Below are positions 1-8,594 of a DNA stretch of 64,000 bases, one piece after another (the stretch's first letter is position 1; each line of letters begins with the position of its first letter). Made by a program: the position numbers and the translations under genes. This stretch comes from Anaerolinea sp. (lineage in GTDB: Bacteria > Chloroflexota > Anaerolineae > Anaerolineales > Anaerolineaceae). The notes beneath the pieces were generated by a model. The model saw only the letters and a program-made list of their open reading frames with translations, was not told where the DNA came from and did not search any database. Where the stretch lies: NCBI GenBank assembly GCA_029975055.1, contig JARKPU010000010.1, positions 62,001 through 126,000 on the forward strand. The letters run 5' to 3'.

Positions 1-106
1 GAAACAGGAAACCCTTACGATCCGGTCGATTACTTCTGTCAGATTGGAAAATTACGTGGAAAAATGATGAGGAAGGATAACGGTTTCCACGAGCAAGGAG
101 TCTTTC

Positions 107-316
107 ATGGCTGGGAAACTTGAAGAAAACCGCGTCATTCAGAAGCCTTACGTCTCACCGAAGGTTGAGGTTATACCGCTAAAACCTAAACACACTATGC
201 TAGGATTATGTTATTCATCCTCATTGGGCACCGGAGCAATAGAAGGAAGTGGATCTGCGGGATGTCAATATTATGACATTAATAACCAATTGACTGATTG
301 TTTTACACGAGGATGA
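107..316 (+). CDS. RiPP-precursor-like small peptide, 69 aa
   Basis: Probable precursor of a ribosomally made, modified peptide. A good ribosome site (aaggag) lies 8 nt before the ATG. The N-terminal half is charged and contains KPYVSPKVEVIPL (residues 13-25), which resembles the YxxP-x-hydrophobic leader motif bound by PqqD/RRE domains in lasso peptide leaders. The C-terminal half (about 31-69) is Gly/Ser-rich with Cys35, Cys53 and Cys65, two adjacent Tyr, and a FTRG end. The kinase-like gene begins 5 nt after the stop, so the two are probably co-transcribed. There is no signal peptide. A lasso ring is not obvious: no Asp/Glu lies 7-9 residues after a Gly/Cys placed correctly behind Thr30. 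It could instead be a different RiPP class or a small structural peptide. The precursor role is inferred from leader, size, composition and neighbours. Confidence 0.6.
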   Translation: MAGKLEENRVIQKPYVSPKVEVIPLKPKHTMLGLCYSSSLGTGAIEGSGSAGCQYYDINNQLTDCFTRG

Positions 317-320
317 TCTT

Positions 321-1226
321 GTGCATGGACAACCTGCTGCAGTAGCCGCCTGCATCCGGATGCTTTTAGGGGGTGTGTTGGTAGAATTCGATTCTCCTGG
401 CGGTTCATTCGGGTTGGTTGCTGCTCCAATTCACCATAAGATAAGGAACGAAATTCACCCTGAATTTACCATTCATGTATTACCTTACCAGCCAGGGACC
501 ATCGCATTTAATGATCCAGTTTTTCGGCTGAACAATTGGGAAATAAGCTCGTCTGAAGGAACGACCTTCATCTACAATCGAAATGTCAATCAAGTTGATA
601 TTGAACGGTCAATCATTCTGGAAATCGATCCCCAACAGGGAATTGGTAAGCTTTATATCGGCGATCGAGAGAACAGCCGGCCGGCGGAGAATCAGATTGA
701 GATCCCTCCCCTTGGTCTCGATGAAATCCTGGCAGTTCATCTATTATCGATGGGCCGGGGATTGATGTTTCATGCATCGGGTATTTCAACTCAAGGAAAC
801 CGAGGGCTGCTATTCGCAGGATATTCAGGTGCGGGAAAATCGACCATTGCCAATTTATGGGTTGAATGCAGCCAGGGAGCTTTTTTAGGCGATGAGCGTA
901 TTGCAGTAAGGCGGAGGGGAGATTTCTACACCATGCAAGGAACAGCCTGGCATGGGAAAGGGAGAACTACGGTTCCAGGCGAGGTTCCTCTGACCTCCCT
1001 ATTCATTATTCAGCATTCCACGGCAAACTGGTCACGCCGCCTCTCAATACAAGAAGCATCTTCACACCTCTTGCCACACGCTTTCTTACCGAATTGGAAT
1101 GAAAAAGGGATGGCATTTTCCCTGAGATTCCTTGAAGACCTGTGCACATCCGTGCCATGTTATGAATTAGGCTTCACCCCCAATCAAGACGCCGTAGATT
1201 ATGTGAAATGGCTGATCTCCTCATAG
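321..1226 (+). CDS. HPr-kinase-like ATPase (peptide/serine kinase family)
   Basis: A 301-aa protein with the C-terminal fold signature of HPr kinase/phosphorylase. The Walker A loop AGYSGAGKST is at about residues 166-175, preceded by the typical FHASG stretch (His151) and followed by GDER (190-193), where the family carries acidic and basic active-site residues. The N-terminal half (1-130) is not recognisable as HPrK and may bind substrate. In paeninodin-type lasso clusters a homologue phosphorylates the precursor peptide; transferring that role here is inference, supported by the adjacent precursor-like gene. The start is GTG at 321; the ATG at 325 is out of frame. It overlaps the next gene by 19 nt. 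AT-richer than genes after 4.6 kb. Confidence 0.75.
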   Translation: MHGQPAAVAACIRMLLGGVLVEFDSPGGSFGLVAAPIHHKIRNEIHPEFTIHVLPYQPGTIAFNDPVFRLNNWEISSSEGTTFIYNRNVNQVDIERSIILEIDPQQGIGKLYIGDRENSRPAENQIEIPPLGLDEILAVHLLSMGRGLMFHASGISTQGNRGLLFAGYSGAGKSTIANLWVECSQGAFLGDERIAVRRRGDFYTMQGTAWHGKGRTTVPGEVPLTSLFIIQHSTANWSRRLSIQEASSHLLPHAFLPNWNEKGMAFSLRFLEDLCTSVPCYELGFTPNQDAVDYVKWLISS

Positions 1227-1684
1227 AGAATACCGACTTCGGTTCATTAACCACTGAACTGCTCGGTCAGGGGCACACAGTGAGGTTCCGCGTCCATGGA
1301 AATAGTATGCGGCCTTTTATTTTCGATGGTGATCTGGTGGAAGTAGAAAGAGTTGCACCAGCTAATCTGCAAACAGGGGATGTGGTATTCTGCCGGTTGA
1401 GGAACGATATGCTGGTCGTCCATAGGATCATTGGGACAAGTGAAGGAGATCTCCTCATCAAAGGCGATGCGCTGCGATCATCCGATGGAATAGTTCCACG
1501 AGAAGACGTCATAGGTGTTGTTAATGCAGTCATTCGCCGGGGTAAACGCATCGCATTGCGAAATGCTTGGACAAAAATAACTGTTAAATTTTGGGGGGCC
1601 TGTACACCACTCAGATACCTACTTAGCTATACAAGATCGGCTATATACCGGTTACTCGCCAGGGGAGTCAGACCAACGGATTAA
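1208..1684 (+). CDS. S24/S26-family signal-peptidase-like protein
   Basis: 158 aa. VHGNSMRPFIFDGDLV (29-44) is the box containing the nucleophilic Ser33 of S24/S26 peptidases, VVHRI carries His72 in the position used by ER/SipW-type signal peptidases instead of the bacterial Lys, and IKGDA (84-88) is the third conserved box. There is no N-terminal membrane anchor, unlike ordinary SipW. A hydrophobic aromatic stretch near the C-terminus (about 120-145) may associate with membrane. Such short soluble S24/S26 proteins occur beside HPrK-like and nucleotidyltransferase genes in RiPP-like loci, so leader processing is a reasonable inference. It starts within the kinase gene, indicating translational coupling. 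Confidence 0.7.
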   Translation: MADLLIENTDFGSLTTELLGQGHTVRFRVHGNSMRPFIFDGDLVEVERVAPANLQTGDVVFCRLRNDMLVVHRIIGTSEGDLLIKGDALRSSDGIVPREDVIGVVNAVIRRGKRIALRNAWTKITVKFWGACTPLRYLLSYTRSAIYRLLARGVRPTD

Positions 1685-1718
1685 TCCATTGTTCAAGTTT
1701 TCACCATAGAAAGCGGCG

Positions 1719-4700
1719 ATGTTCAACCTTAAGCTGAATCAATTGGCTACGTGGATTACCATAGCTATTCTGCTCTCACAGACGGGTTGGCAAGCTTCTG
1801 CTCTACCAACCAGCCCTTCTGTGAGCAACTCCATACGTGTCCTTGAGTCCGATCAACGACATATCATCCTGGAGGTCACCACCCCGGTATACCAGTTTAG
1901 AACAGCCGCATCCAACCAGGGGTCGTGTGAATTCTTGGATGTAGACGGATGGGGACTGAACGGAATCCCGGGCGAACCGGCGTTACCCATCAAAGGCGCT
2001 CTGATCGGCATACCTCCTGGAGCCGCCCCCAGGATAAAAAAAACCGTTCCGGGGCCTTATGTCAACCTGGAGGGCGTGAATCTATGCCCCAATGCTTCCT
2101 ATATTCAATCGAATGGACAGGATGGAACCTCAAAGGAATTTGTTGAGCAAATGGTTGTTAATTCCGACAGCTATGCTTCGGATCGTGAGTTCCCAAACTC
2201 TGTTGCAGAAATAGGCCCCCTGAACATGATCCGGAGTCAACAGGTTGCCCAGGTTCTGCTGCAACCTTTTCGTTACAATCCAGTTAATCACCGGTTGACT
2301 GTCTATTCGAAATTGACAGTGGAGGTTGTTTTTAATTTGGGTTCGGACTTACCAGACCGAGACACATATATTGATGAAGGAGCATTCGAAAGTATCTTAC
2401 AAAACCAATTAGTCAACTATGAAGTGGCGCGTTACTGGAGGGTAAACCAGGTTTCTCAGAAAAGCTTCGCTCCAGCTTCCAGCCACAATACCCCAGCTTA
2501 TAAAATTGAAGTGCCCGAAGACGGGATGGTGAAAGTTTCTTATTCAGCCCTGGCTGCTGCGTCCAACACCATTGACAGCATCAACCCTCAGACATTACGG
2601 CTCACCAACCAAAACATAGAACTGCCGATTATGGTAGAGGGCGAATCCGACGGCGTTTTCAACACCTCGGATTACCTATTATTTTATGGTCAAAAGGTAA
2701 ATACACGATTCACAAATAACAACATATATTGGCTCACCTGGGGTGACGGCAACGGCCTGCGCATGTCGGCAGATTCCAGGCCGCCCACAGGGGGAAGTAC
2801 ACCAACCTCTTTCACCGCGACAGTCCACCGGGAGCAAAATTGGAGATATGCTCCTGACGCACCGAGCGGACCGGATCGAAACCGTATGTATTGGAGCCAG
2901 ATTGCAGGAGGGTATAAAGATTACACCATTAACCTTACGAACGTCGCAAGTTCCCCTGGAAGCGCCGTCTTGCGCGGTTTTGTAAAGGGCTATGCTGCAG
3001 ACCCTCAACACCGCATCATTGTATCAGTGAACGGACACCAGGTTCTGGATGCGGTCTGGCCGGCCAAAGGTGAGTATACATTCACTGCCGCCTTTGACCA
3101 GTCATTTTTGGTGAATGGCAGCAATACAATCACGGTCAGCTGCCCACAAGATTCAACAGTGAAGGTCAACCAGGTTCTTTTCGACTGGTTTGAAATAGAC
3201 TATAACAAGACCTTTGTTGCCGATGGCATTCAAACACACCTCAACAACACTGAGACCGGTGATATTCGCGTGACCGGGTTTTCCAACTCAAACGTCTCAA
3301 TCTGGGAAATCACGGACCCGAAACAACCGGTCATAATTACCAATGCGACAATCACACCCAATGGATCATCAAGCTTTGATGTGGCATTCCATCAAAGTGA
3401 TGCCGGAATAAAACAATACTTGATTGCATCGCCCTCTGATATTCCCGCCATCGGATCCGAAAGGGTTCAGTATATCGAAACGTCAAATTTGACTTCTCCC
3501 TCCAATGCGGCCGATTATTTAATAATCTCCCATCCTGCTTTTATCGACGCGATCCAACCGTTGGCCAACTATTACACTTCCAATGGCATGCGGGTGAGAG
3601 TCGTAAATGTCGCAGACATATACAACGAGTTCAGTGACGGATTCTTTACGCCGAATGCTATTCATGACTTTCTATCTTATGCCTATTCCAATTGGGAGCG
3701 CCCTGCCCCTACTTATGTGTTGTTGGTTGGCGATGGAAATTATGATTATAAAAATGAAACAGGCTACCAGGAACCCGAATTTATTCCCCCGATTATGGCC
3801 GAAGCTGATCAATGGTTAGGTGAGACCGCCGCAGATAATCGATTTGTCACCGTTAGCGGGGAAGATATCCTGCCAGACATGGCTTTAGGGCGATTACCAG
3901 TTCAGACCGCCGAACAAGCTGCGGATATTGTGGAAAAAACCCTAAATTACCTTCAAAATGGATCTCAAAACTGGGGTGGGAAATCCCTTTTTCTTGCCGG
4001 GAAAACAGACCCAAGCGCAGGCAATTTTGCCGCATTATCGGATGAAGTGATCGAAGGCCATCTTCCACCGGATGCAGATGTTGAAAGAATCTATTATACA
4101 GATGGATCTATGGGCCAACAGGCTGTGATCAATGCAGTTAATGAAGGCCGCAGTCTGGTTCATTTCGTAGGCCATTCCAACCAGACCACCTGGTTTGGTG
4201 ATGTAAACAATCCTCCAGCCCCGTTGCTCACCAGAGAGGCGACTCTAACGTTAACCAACGCAGATCAATATCCAATCGTCTTATCGATGACTTGCCTTAC
4301 CGGGTATTTCATACAACCTTCCAATCAAAACTACAATTTCTCTACGCTCGATGAAAACTGGATCCGCGCCGAACGAAAGGGAGCTGCGGCAGTCTGGTCA
4401 CCGACAGGTTTAGGGGTTGCCAGCGGACATAATTTTCTAGACGCTGGCTTCTTTGATGCTATCTATGATGATCACATCAACGCGATTGGTTTAGCTATCA
4501 ATCAAGCCAAGTTCTACTTGTACAGTAATTCGGGTGGTTCAAACCGTGATTTAATCGACACCTACGTCCTCTTCGGCGACCCGGCGATGCTCTACCAATC
4601 CACCCCGACCGGCCCCGTCCTCAACTACTTCACCGCCCACCGCGCGACCGGGGGCATCGAGCTCTCCTGGGAGACTGTTTCCGAAGTTACCCTCTCCGGC

Positions 4701-4937
4701 TTTGACCTATACCGCCGCGAGCCGGGCGGAACCTGGCAGCGAATCAATGGCCGCATCCCGGCAAAGAATATCGGCCAACCCCAAGGGGCCGCCTACACCT
4801 ACCTTGACGCCGCTGCCAATCCAGTCACCGCCTATGAATATAAACTGGTCGTGATCGCCAACAGCCTGCAGTCCGTCCAGACGCTCACAACCACCTACAT
4901 GCCTTTCGTCATCTCGCTGCCGTTCCTGCAAAAGTGA
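1719..4937 (+). CDS. Secreted C25 (gingipain-type) cysteine peptidase
   Basis: 1072 aa. An N-terminal hydrophobic stretch (about 8-29) ending ASALP is a probable Sec signal. Residues 60-480 are beta-rich. The C25 domain runs from about 595 (ADYLIISHPAF) to 950: GDGNYDY is the family's Asp-rich loop, His819 in HFVGHSN and Cys859 in LSMTCLTGY are the expected catalytic pair, 40 residues apart. A fibronectin-III-like tail (about 965-1065) follows. It lies 34 nt behind the S24/S26 gene and 1 nt before the nucleotidyltransferase gene, so is probably in the same operon. No Bacteroidetes-type T9SS sorting domain is evident. Composition changes sharply near 4565, between the catalytic domain and the tail. 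Whether it processes the peptide or is a general exoprotease is unknown. Confidence 0.85.
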   Translation: MFNLKLNQLATWITIAILLSQTGWQASALPTSPSVSNSIRVLESDQRHIILEVTTPVYQFRTAASNQGSCEFLDVDGWGLNGIPGEPALPIKGALIGIPPGAAPRIKKTVPGPYVNLEGVNLCPNASYIQSNGQDGTSKEFVEQMVVNSDSYASDREFPNSVAEIGPLNMIRSQQVAQVLLQPFRYNPVNHRLTVYSKLTVEVVFNLGSDLPDRDTYIDEGAFESILQNQLVNYEVARYWRVNQVSQKSFAPASSHNTPAYKIEVPEDGMVKVSYSALAAASNTIDSINPQTLRLTNQNIELPIMVEGESDGVFNTSDYLLFYGQKVNTRFTNNNIYWLTWGDGNGLRMSADSRPPTGGSTPTSFTATVHREQNWRYAPDAPSGPDRNRMYWSQIAGGYKDYTINLTNVASSPGSAVLRGFVKGYAADPQHRIIVSVNGHQVLDAVWPAKGEYTFTAAFDQSFLVNGSNTITVSCPQDSTVKVNQVLFDWFEIDYNKTFVADGIQTHLNNTETGDIRVTGFSNSNVSIWEITDPKQPVIITNATITPNGSSSFDVAFHQSDAGIKQYLIASPSDIPAIGSERVQYIETSNLTSPSNAADYLIISHPAFIDAIQPLANYYTSNGMRVRVVNVADIYNEFSDGFFTPNAIHDFLSYAYSNWERPAPTYVLLVGDGNYDYKNETGYQEPEFIPPIMAEADQWLGETAADNRFVTVSGEDILPDMALGRLPVQTAEQAADIVEKTLNYLQNGSQNWGGKSLFLAGKTDPSAGNFAALSDEVIEGHLPPDADVERIYYTDGSMGQQAVINAVNEGRSLVHFVGHSNQTTWFGDVNNPPAPLLTREATLTLTNADQYPIVLSMTCLTGYFIQPSNQNYNFSTLDENWIRAERKGAAAVWSPTGLGVASGHNFLDAGFFDAIYDDHINAIGLAINQAKFYLYSNSGGSNRDLIDTYVLFGDPAMLYQSTPTGPVLNYFTAHRATGGIELSWETVSEVTLSGFDLYRREPGGTWQRINGRIPAKNIGQPQGAAYTYLDAAANPVTAYEYKLVVIANSLQSVQTLTTTYMPFVISLPFLQK

Positions 4938-4938
4938 C

Positions 4939-6111
4939 ATGCCCGCGCTGGAATCCTTCCTGGTAGATTGCCTGCGCTTCGCCCTGGATTCGCACAGGTT
5001 TGAAAAGCCATCCCTCCCGGAGGGGGTCGAGTGGGAGGTGCTGTTGCGCGCCGCCAGCCGGCATAAAGCCCTCGGCGCGCTTCTGTTCGTCGAAAAGGCC
5101 AGCCCGGGCTTCTTCCCCTCCTCCATCCGGCAAGAGTTGAGCGCTTACCGCTACTCCTTCCTCGTTCACGCCGATACCGCCGTGCAGCAGGTGCGGCGGG
5201 TGCTCGCCGGCCTCTCGTGCGCGGGCATCGCGGCAGTGGTGATGAAGGGCTGGGAATACATCCACACGGTGTACGGCGGCGATTATTCCTTGCGCCCGTG
5301 CGGCGATATCGACCTCCTCATCAATCCCCAGGCGCTCAGGCCCGCCGAGCAAGTGCTGAAAGACGCCGGCTACCAGCCGCTGGTGGAGCTCTGGCCCGGG
5401 TTTCGCTACCGCCACCACAACCGCGCCTATCACTACCAGCTCGAGCAAAAACCCGCCCCCGGTTTTGATTTCGGCGTGGACCTGCACTGGGGCCTCTTTA
5501 ACCTGCGCTACTACGACCGGCTCATCCAGCCGGAGGAGTTCATCCGCCGCGCCTTGCCGCTGCAGATCGGCGAAACAGCCGCCCTCCGCCTGTGCGCAGA
5601 AGATCACATCCTGCACGCCTGCGGCCACCTCGGCCTGCACCATGTCGAATCCAACGCACTCCACCGCTTCTATGAGCTGGCCTGGGTCATCGCTCATGCG
5701 CAGCCGCCCGTCAACTGGCCTCTTCTCCTCGAACGGGCCGCCGCCTGGAGGCTGCAGATCCCTCTCCGGGCGGTGCTGTTAAAAATGGAGGAGCTTTTCC
5801 CGGCCACCCTCCCGCAAGAGACGAAAACCGCCTTGGACAGTCTCCAGCCCGGCGCGGAAGAGCGCAGGGTGTATCGCCTCCTGATGCGATACAAGGATAC
5901 CCCCTTCGTGCGCATCCTGCCCTTCCGCTGGGAACCGGCGAGCGTCTGGCAGTCGCTATGCTTCCTCTTTGAAGCCTTCGTGCCGGGGCCGCAGTTCCTG
6001 GTTCACCGCTACGGCCAAACGCGCTTCTGGCCGCTCCTGTACGTCAAGCGGGCAGGCAATTCCATCCGGCAGCTTCTGGCATTCTCGAAAAACTCACCCA
6101 AAGACCTGTAA
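4939..6111 (+). CDS. Nucleotidyltransferase-fold protein (NTP_transf_5-like)
   Basis: 390 aa. VVMKGWEY (100-107) and CGDIDLLI (121-128) match the conserved Lys-Gly and Asp-x-Asp metal-binding motifs of the uncharacterised nucleotidyltransferase family that accompanies lasso and other RiPP or exopolysaccharide loci. The rest is alpha-helical and rich in aromatics, with a conserved-looking HACGHLGLHH stretch (232-241). The ATG comes directly after the protease stop, so translation is probably coupled. In lasso clusters relatives sit with HPrK-like kinases and are thought to modify the peptide or its phosphate; that activity is inference here. GC-rich like the following genes, unlike the first four. 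Confidence 0.75.
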   Translation: MPALESFLVDCLRFALDSHRFEKPSLPEGVEWEVLLRAASRHKALGALLFVEKASPGFFPSSIRQELSAYRYSFLVHADTAVQQVRRVLAGLSCAGIAAVVMKGWEYIHTVYGGDYSLRPCGDIDLLINPQALRPAEQVLKDAGYQPLVELWPGFRYRHHNRAYHYQLEQKPAPGFDFGVDLHWGLFNLRYYDRLIQPEEFIRRALPLQIGETAALRLCAEDHILHACGHLGLHHVESNALHRFYELAWVIAHAQPPVNWPLLLERAAAWRLQIPLRAVLLKMEELFPATLPQETKTALDSLQPGAEERRVYRLLMRYKDTPFVRILPFRWEPASVWQSLCFLFEAFVPGPQFLVHRYGQTRFWPLLYVKRAGNSIRQLLAFSKNSPKDL

Positions 6112-6171
6112 CTTCCATTCTGCGCCCCGAACGGAAATGGCGGCGATTATCTCCGTTGATGATTCTTCACG

Positions 6172-6177
6172 TATAAT
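6172..6177 (+). promoter_or_regulatory. Probable -10 box for the SCP2/AOR genes
   Basis: A perfect TATAAT lies 33 nt before the SCP2 start in the 99-bp gap after the nucleotidyltransferase gene. No convincing -35 is seen 16-18 bp upstream. It suggests that the RiPP-like operon ends at 6111 and a new transcription unit starts here. Confidence 0.4.
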
Positions 6178-6210
6178 CGTTGCATTCCATTTACAGGAGT
6201 TAACGGTAGT

Positions 6211-6618
6211 ATGTCCATCCCCTTTCCTTCGGATGCCTGGATCAAAGCTATAATGGAGGACCTCAACGCCAGTGAGGCCTATCAAAAAGCCGCCGCAAAC
6301 TGGGAAGGCGACTTTTTCTTTGTCATCGAGCCCGGCGGGACGCTCGAAACCACGGTCATTCTCTACATGGACTTGTGGCATGGCAAATGCCGCGCCGCCT
6401 TTGCCGTGGATGGCAGCGTGCCGAAACCGGCCTTCAAGCTCTCCGGCCCGGTGGAAACCTGGAAGAAGGTCATGACCGGGAAACTCGATCCGATCCAGGC
6501 CATGATGACCGGCCGGCTTCGCCTGACGGGCAACATGGCGATGGTGATGAAGAACGTGCGCGCCGCCAAAGAGCTGGTCGAAGCCTGCACGCGCATCCCC
6601 ACGGTTTTCCCTCTTTGA
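6211..6618 (+). CDS. SCP2 sterol-carrier-type lipid-binding protein
   Basis: 135 aa, about the length of one SCP2 domain. The pattern matches the family: a mid-protein beta region, LYMDLWHGKCRAAF (50-63), the PAFKLSGPVETWKKVMTGKL segment (71-90), then the loop before GRLRLTGNMAMVMK (97-110). These soluble cytoplasmic domains bind lipids or fatty acyl groups. The ATG has an aggag ribosome site. The aldehyde:ferredoxin oxidoreductase gene follows after 85 bp on the same strand, so it may present a hydrophobic aldehyde or acid to that enzyme; the partnership is inference. Confidence 0.8.
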   Translation: MSIPFPSDAWIKAIMEDLNASEAYQKAAANWEGDFFFVIEPGGTLETTVILYMDLWHGKCRAAFAVDGSVPKPAFKLSGPVETWKKVMTGKLDPIQAMMTGRLRLTGNMAMVMKNVRAAKELVEACTRIPTVFPL

Positions 6619-6703
6619 ATGAGGCGCTCCCCCGCCTGCCCCCCCCCGGTGAGCAGGCCCGCATCCGCCGTTAACCTCTACCCTCCCGCCTCCCCGGAGC
6701 GCC

Positions 6704-8527
6704 ATGTTCGGACGATTGCTTAAAATCGACCTCACCACCGGAAGTATCTCCGCCGAAGCCATCCCGCCTGAATATATCCGCAGCTTCATCGGCGCGGCGT
6801 CTTTGGGCGCGCGCCTGCTGTGGGACGACCTCGACCCCGCCCGCGACCCGCTCGACCCTGCCAGCCCGCTGCTCTTCATCACCGGCCCGCTCACCGGAAC
6901 GGCCGGCCCGGCCACCGGGCGCTTCGTGATCTGCGGCCGCTCGCCGCAGACCGGCTGGTGGGGCGAGAGCAACATCGGCGGTTTTGTCGGGCCGGAGCTG
7001 CGCCAGGCCGGGTGGGACGCGCTCTGGGTCACCGGCCGCGCCGCCGCACCGGTTTACCTGTGGGTCCACAACGACTGCGCCGAACTGCGCCCGGCCGATC
7101 ACCTGTGGGGCCGCGCCGACCCGTACCAGGCGGCCGCGCTCATCCGCGCGGAAACCGGCGAACCCAGGGCCAGGGTGGCGGCCATCGGCCTGGCGGGAGA
7201 GAACATCGTACCGTTCGCCGGCATCCTCTCCGACCACGGACGGCTGGCCGCGCGCACCGGCATGGGCGCTTTGATGGGCAGCAAGCACCTCAAGGCCGTC
7301 GCCGTGCGCGGAACCGGGCGCATCGAGACCGCCCGGCACGAGGTGTACAGGGCTTTGCGAGTCCAAGCCAACAAGCGCCTGCTCGAGCAGAACATGACCT
7401 CCGTCATGCGCGAGACGGGCACCTCCGGCGGGGCCGAGTACCTGCACTACCTGGGCGACATGCCGGTGAAGTATTGGACTCAATCCGCCTGGGATGGCGC
7501 AGAGAAGATCAGCGGGGCAGAGATGGCCTCCACCATCCTCACCGGCACCACCGCCTGCCAGGGCTGCGTCATCGCCTGCGGGCGCGAGGTGAGCGTTCCC
7601 TCCGGCCCGCATGCCACGCCGGGCGCGGTGAAAGGCCCCGAGTATGAGACGATCGCCTCCTTCGGCTCGCAATTGATGGTGGACGACCTGCCCGCCATCA
7701 CCGCGCTGGGCAACCTGTGTGACCGGCTGGGCATGGATTCGATCAGCGCGGGGAACACCATCGCCCTGGCCTACCTGCTCTACGAGCGGGGCGCGCTCAC
7801 CGTGCAGGATTCCGGCGGGCTGGAACTCCGCTGGGGCGACCCCTCGCCGGCCTTTGTGCTGCTCGAGCAGATGGCCGCGCGCCGCGGGCTTGGGGCGCTG
7901 CTGGCGCAGGGCAGCCGCGCGCTCGCCGCCCATTACGGCGACGCAGACCTGGCCGTGCAGGTCAACGGGCTGGATGTGGCGATGCACGATCCGCGCGCTT
8001 TCACCGGCCAGGCCCTCCCTTACCTTGTCTCGCCGCGCGGGGCCTGCCACAACCAGTCGGATTTCTTCTCGGTCGAGCTGGGCGGCACGCTGGAGGAAAT
8101 CGGCATCCCGCTGACCGACCGCCGCGCCAGCGCAGGCAAAGCCGCCTTCGTGGCCCGCCACCAGCACTGGCGCACGCTCTGCAACAGCCTGGTCATCTGC
8201 TTCTTCGCGGTGCTCGACCCGCGCGAGGTGGCCGGGCTCCTCGCCGCGGCCACCGGCGAAGACCGTTCGGTGGATGACTTGCTCCTGGCGGGCGAGCGCG
8301 CCTGGAACCTGAAACGCCTCTACAACCTGCGCCTCGGCTGGAAGCCCTCCGGCGAGAAGCTGCCCAAGCTCCTGCTCCAGCCGCTCGATGACGGCGGCCA
8401 GATGGGGGCCGTGCCGGATGTGGAGACTCTGCTCGGCGAGTATTACGCCGCCTCGGGCTGGGAACGCGCTTCGGGCCGCCCCACGCCCGCCACCCTGCGG
8501 CGCCTGGGGTTGGACGGGTTGGCGTAG
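6704..8527 (+). CDS. aor: Aldehyde:ferredoxin oxidoreductase (tungstopterin enzyme)
   Basis: 607 aa, the usual length for the family, which oxidises aldehydes to acids (or reduces acids) with ferredoxin and a W-bis-pterin plus a 4Fe-4S cluster. The N-terminal domain shows the family opening (GRLLKIDLTTG) and WWGESNIGG (85-93), a pterin-binding segment. The cluster ligands are Cys285, Cys288 and Cys292 (CQGCVIAC) plus a C-terminal Cys in CNSLVIC (493 or 499). It is cytoplasmic and strictly anaerobic in known cases. No pterin-synthesis or tungstate-transport gene is in the window. Very GC-rich, so long antisense ORFs shadow it. Confidence 0.93.
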   Translation: MFGRLLKIDLTTGSISAEAIPPEYIRSFIGAASLGARLLWDDLDPARDPLDPASPLLFITGPLTGTAGPATGRFVICGRSPQTGWWGESNIGGFVGPELRQAGWDALWVTGRAAAPVYLWVHNDCAELRPADHLWGRADPYQAAALIRAETGEPRARVAAIGLAGENIVPFAGILSDHGRLAARTGMGALMGSKHLKAVAVRGTGRIETARHEVYRALRVQANKRLLEQNMTSVMRETGTSGGAEYLHYLGDMPVKYWTQSAWDGAEKISGAEMASTILTGTTACQGCVIACGREVSVPSGPHATPGAVKGPEYETIASFGSQLMVDDLPAITALGNLCDRLGMDSISAGNTIALAYLLYERGALTVQDSGGLELRWGDPSPAFVLLEQMAARRGLGALLAQGSRALAAHYGDADLAVQVNGLDVAMHDPRAFTGQALPYLVSPRGACHNQSDFFSVELGGTLEEIGIPLTDRRASAGKAAFVARHQHWRTLCNSLVICFFAVLDPREVAGLLAAATGEDRSVDDLLLAGERAWNLKRLYNLRLGWKPSGEKLPKLLLQPLDDGGQMGAVPDVETLLGEYYAASGWERASGRPTPATLRRLGLDGLA

Positions 8528-8594
8528 CGTTGTGAGAACCTTGCAATTCTGCAATTCGTGCCCAGGTTTATCCTTTCGGTGAGCACAATTCGGG

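Noticed and set aside
1..106. Possible 3' end of an upstream gene (frame 2 ends with TGA at 65-67; other frames also open)
   Set aside because: All three plus frames are open for 20 or more codons, so the true tail cannot be chosen. Only the window's left neighbour can settle it.
107..1226. Classical lasso peptide cluster
   Set aside because: No cyclase (asparagine-synthetase-like) or B-protease gene is present in the window, and ring spacing is wrong; kept only as a broader RiPP hypothesis.
1719..4937. Type IX secretion substrate
   Set aside because: Despite the gingipain-like domain there is no recognisable T9SS C-terminal sorting domain, and no por genes; ordinary Sec export is simpler.
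4909..5697. 262-codon minus-strand ORF over the nucleotidyltransferase gene
   Set aside because: Shadow of the GC-rich plus-strand gene; no domain, and it conflicts with a coupled operon.
6671..8554. 627-codon open frame antisense to the aldehyde:ferredoxin oxidoreductase gene
   Set aside because: A product of high GC content and codon bias of the real gene; its protein is low-complexity in Arg, Gly and Ala and matches nothing.
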